Source of the DNA: Apostichopus japonicus
Taxonomy: Eukaryota; Echinodermata; Holothuroidea; Aspidochirotida; Stichopodidae
Direction of reading: 5' to 3'
Length of the DNA: 64,000 bases
Assembly: GCF_037975245.1 (NCBI RefSeq)
Contig: NC_092563.1
Location: 13,566,001-13,630,000, forward strand
A program made the position numbers and the translations under genes. Below are positions 61,380 to 64,000 of the stretch, in pieces. The notes below the pieces were generated by a model. That model did not search any database, was not told the origin of the DNA, and saw nothing but the letters and a program-made list of their open reading frames with translations. The number at the start of each line of letters is the position of its first letter. The first letter of the stretch is position 1.

Positions 61380-61745
61380 CACCCAGAAGGCCCAAAAATG
61401 TGCACTAGAGTGTTAATTATACTCCCTGAAGTGCAATTTTGACACCCAGAAGTGCTAACAAATGAACACTTTATGGTGTTAATTTTACTTCCTGAAGTGT
61501 CATGTTGACACCCAGAAGTTTTAACAAATGAACACTTTATTGTGTTAATTTTACTCTCTGTAGTGTACCTTCAACACCAGGAAGTGTTATTTTGACACTT
61601 GTATGGGTGTTGTTAAGGCAACACTCGCAAAGTGTTATATTATGTTACACTTCTGAAGTGTTAATTTAACCCGGTGGGTGTTGTCCCTAATCCAAACAGG
61701 GTGGGGTGTTAAATTCAACACTTTACGATTCAAATTTAACACTTC
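61380..61745. repeat. Right subterminal array of GTGTTAAT/ATTAACAC motifs
   Basis: More than a dozen AGTGTTAA or TTAACACT half-sites in both orientations, partly organised in units of about 72 bp (GACACCCAGAAG, ..AATGAACACTTTATGGTG). Functionally comparable by position to the arrays of the 17.5-kb element, but different in motif. Confidence 0.8.
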
Positions 61746-61758
61746 ATTTTTTTGAGTG

Positions 61759-64000
61759 TACCTGAAATGCGATATTTGAATGTTTGGTATCTGTTTTGTA
61801 AGTGCCGCTCTCTCCGCCTCTCTCCGCTTCTCTCCACCTCCGCATCTCTCTCTCGTTGACACACACACACACAAACCCACACAATAAATGTGTCACTAAG
61901 CCCCCCCCCCCAATCTCTCTCTCTCTTTCACACTGTTTATCACACAAACACACACGCAAACACTAAATATGTCACTATCCACATAGTTTTCCAGTTAAAG
62001 TCGAAGGTTTACAGTCTTGTATGAGGCTAATGCCTCCTCACATGACTTTACAACTTAACCCCTGGTCATTGGTAACTTGTCACACCCACACACCAAAGTG
62101 TGCACAATTCAATCAATCTCTCCTGAGGCACCACAGTGCACCACAACCACGTGTCCCCCGGGGGACTTCCCATAGGGAAGTTGTTTTTTATTTGTCAAAA
62201 CTTTGGAAGCTACCGCATTTTAGTTAGTATACCGTTTGTTCTTTGCTGCCAAGTTTGAAAAAAAACTAAAATCACTGAAAACGTCTGAAAGAGGAATGAA
62301 TCTTCCCTTAAAACCAAGAATTACATTTCAGAGCCACATATAATCGCCCCATGCATGGATGGTGGCGGGGGGATGAGGGGGGTGGGGGGTTAGACCGAAG
62401 CGTTCCTGCAACGTTTCGTTCTCCTGTGACGTTTTCATGTATGCAGTGTTCTCTGATAGTGATTCAGTAATGCAAACAAGGCCACTAAAACATATTTTAA
62501 AACACATATGGGTGTCCAGTAGACAAAGCCGTTGGAAAATGCACCTTCTTGAGATACTTCTAGATCTATTTTATTCAATACTTTGAATTTTTCAGGGGGA
62601 AACTACTTGATATCATTAAAAGCTTCGTCATTTTATTGCTTCCGATGCAAAGGGACTGGGGCTGTGAGCGGATCAGTCGTTTGGTAGTTTGGTTTCGTGC
62701 CCACTGGCAGGTTCGACTATTCCTTAAAAAAAAATTGTTATTGATTGATTGCTCGAAATTTTATTCAAATGCTAAGATCAATTAAACCTATTTCAACTTC
62801 ATACTACGGTACCTAAAGGTGACGTAATTATGAAGTTATTGTATGGTTGGCTCTACTTGGCCATGCTCTCTGTCTACGTATATACATATGGCTCATTTTG
62901 AAATCATCGAAAAGGGGTGGCGCTATTTTAATTCGCTATATAAACAGTCAAAGAAGTTTTGTGAAAGCCTTTGTATATAGGCTTCCTTAGACACAGTTTG
63001 AGGAGAATAGCGCCCCAACTAGACACTTATTCACATATGCCGGACGCAAACTTTGGTTAGGATTCACGCACGTCACCGTCTGGTCGACCTCCGACCGACC
63101 CTCCTCGCATCTTCCCGGGTTCCTTTGCGACATCGACGGAGACATGGCACGGGATCCTAGCCAACAGAAAAGCACCATACCTACGGCCGGAGCAGTATAA
63201 TTACCGACCTGCCTCATACCCTAAGACGATTTACACAATTAGCAAATGTATTTCGCTTACACTGCTGCGCTATCAAATATAGCTTAAGAATTAATTCTTA
63301 AATATTCTCCGAAAAAATAAGTCATTTCCACACCTGTTTCAGTGTGAATCCAACTCAAACTTAAAGGTTGCTGTATTGGCCCCAAATATGCTAGATATTC
63401 AAATATGGTCACCTTTGGTCAAAATTCTTAATTTTTTTTTATATCACAACCAGGGTTGTCACCACGCCGGGCGGCGCCGGGCGGTGCTACCCAGCTCTCA
63501 AAATTTCCGCCCGGTACTCAAGGTCAATTTCAGCCTTACCGCCCGGCACAAATCAGCCTACAGTACCGCCAATAAGTAACTTGATAAAGATTAGCGCGAT
63601 TCAGTGCAAAACGCAGCTTAACTGTAATTAACCCCGCTCCAAATAAAGGAACGCAAATTCCCCTCGCTCGCTATTCACCACCGACACAGGGGGAGTGAAC
63701 CGATCAATACAACGATATTCATAGCGTGGTGGTAGCGTAAACCGATCGCTTGTAACCAACACACGTTATATGCATTACAATTGTTTATAGTAAACATCCA
63801 GAGTAGGCCTACGAGTACGAAGTTTACGAACTTTGACTGAAAGAAAGTTTTAAACGAGAATAGTTTCGTGTTGATGGGCAAAACCTTTTTATACATGTTT
63901 ATTTTATTCCCCGATATGTTCTGGTTACCAGAACTGAAGTAATAAAAAGCAAGAAGGAAACTTCGTGCCTTATCCTTTCGGGGTAACATATCATTTTTAG
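61759..64000. other. Intergenic / repeat-rich, no gene recognised
   Basis: Contains a C run near 61900 between CT and CA microsatellites, and two adjacent palindromes near 62152-62182 (CCCCCGGGGG and CTTCCCATAGGGAAG). A G-rich tract lies at 62365-62390. A TATATAAA near 62938 precedes a GC-richer 200-bp segment (62990-63210). A segment starting CAGGGTTGTCACCACGCC at 63450 has repeated GCCGGGCGG blocks and may be one end of another hAT-like element. None gives a supported coding gene. Confidence 0.4.

Larger units (their letters stand above)
58685..61758 (+). mobile_element. 3.1-kb deletion derivative of a SAM-encoding DNA transposon
   Basis: The left end CACGCAAAAAAATGGAGTG and right end CACTTCATTTTTTTGAGTG are inverted repeats, flanked by TA at 58683-58684 and 61759-61760. 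Subterminal arrays of palindromic AGTGTTAATTTAACACT-type motifs occur at the left (58699-58830) and more extensively at the right (61380-61745). Between them are remnants of a first and last SAM-protein exon and a roughly 160-bp tandem repeat. No transposase is seen, so it is non-autonomous. Confidence 0.82.

Overview
This window is nuclear DNA from an animal. It is AT-rich and intron-rich, with GT-AG introns, tRNA-derived SINEs, Penelope-like and hAT/CACTA-like transposons and long (TA)n arrays. The gene families (ZNFX1-like helicase, a secreted SHFRGG/ZP-domain membrane protein, SAM-domain transposon proteins) suggest a marine invertebrate. An invertebrate deuterostome such as an echinoderm is my best guess, but the sequence does not prove it. 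There is no prokaryotic-style operon, CRISPR array or rRNA.

Layout. 1-2.85 kb: right part of a CACTA-like element with a 1.2-kb inverted repeat. 5.2-13.1 kb (+): an unprocessed ZNFX1-like pseudogene with an RGG-repeat N-terminus, helicase core and NF-X1 zinc fingers, broken by at least ten frameshifts and five in-frame stops. 17.9-31.8 kb (-): an intact 14-exon gene whose exon phases all agree, encoding an 874-aa type I membrane ZP-domain protein. 31.9-38.4 kb: largely featureless. 38.4-40.2 kb: a 267-bp tandem repeat, a (TA)n array and a decayed Penelope-like element (RT, GIY-YIG, hammerhead-like motif).

40.2-57.7 kb is one large DNA transposon inserted into the 3' end of the Penelope-like element. 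It has perfect terminal inverted repeats, a TA target duplication and arrays of a palindromic AGACTGAAATTTCAGTCT-type motif at both ends. It carries two intact minus-strand genes: an intronless 816-aa C2H2/DDE-type transposase, and an 11-exon, 516-aa SAM-domain protein whose first intron contains the transposase gene. A second CACTG-ended element (44.6-48.4 kb), hAT MITEs and a foldback element are nested in its introns. At 58.7-61.8 kb lies a smaller related element with its own motif array. It keeps only the first and last exon remnants of a SAM protein of the same kind, which supports the view that the SAM protein is a regular transposon component.

The intact frames of the ZP gene, transposase and SAM gene show that base quality is good here, so the lesions in the ZNFX1-like copy are probably real. 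The most interesting candidate system is the two-gene transposon: a transposase plus a SAM protein, with palindromic subterminal arrays that may be binding sites, analogous to plant CACTA TnpA/TnpD.
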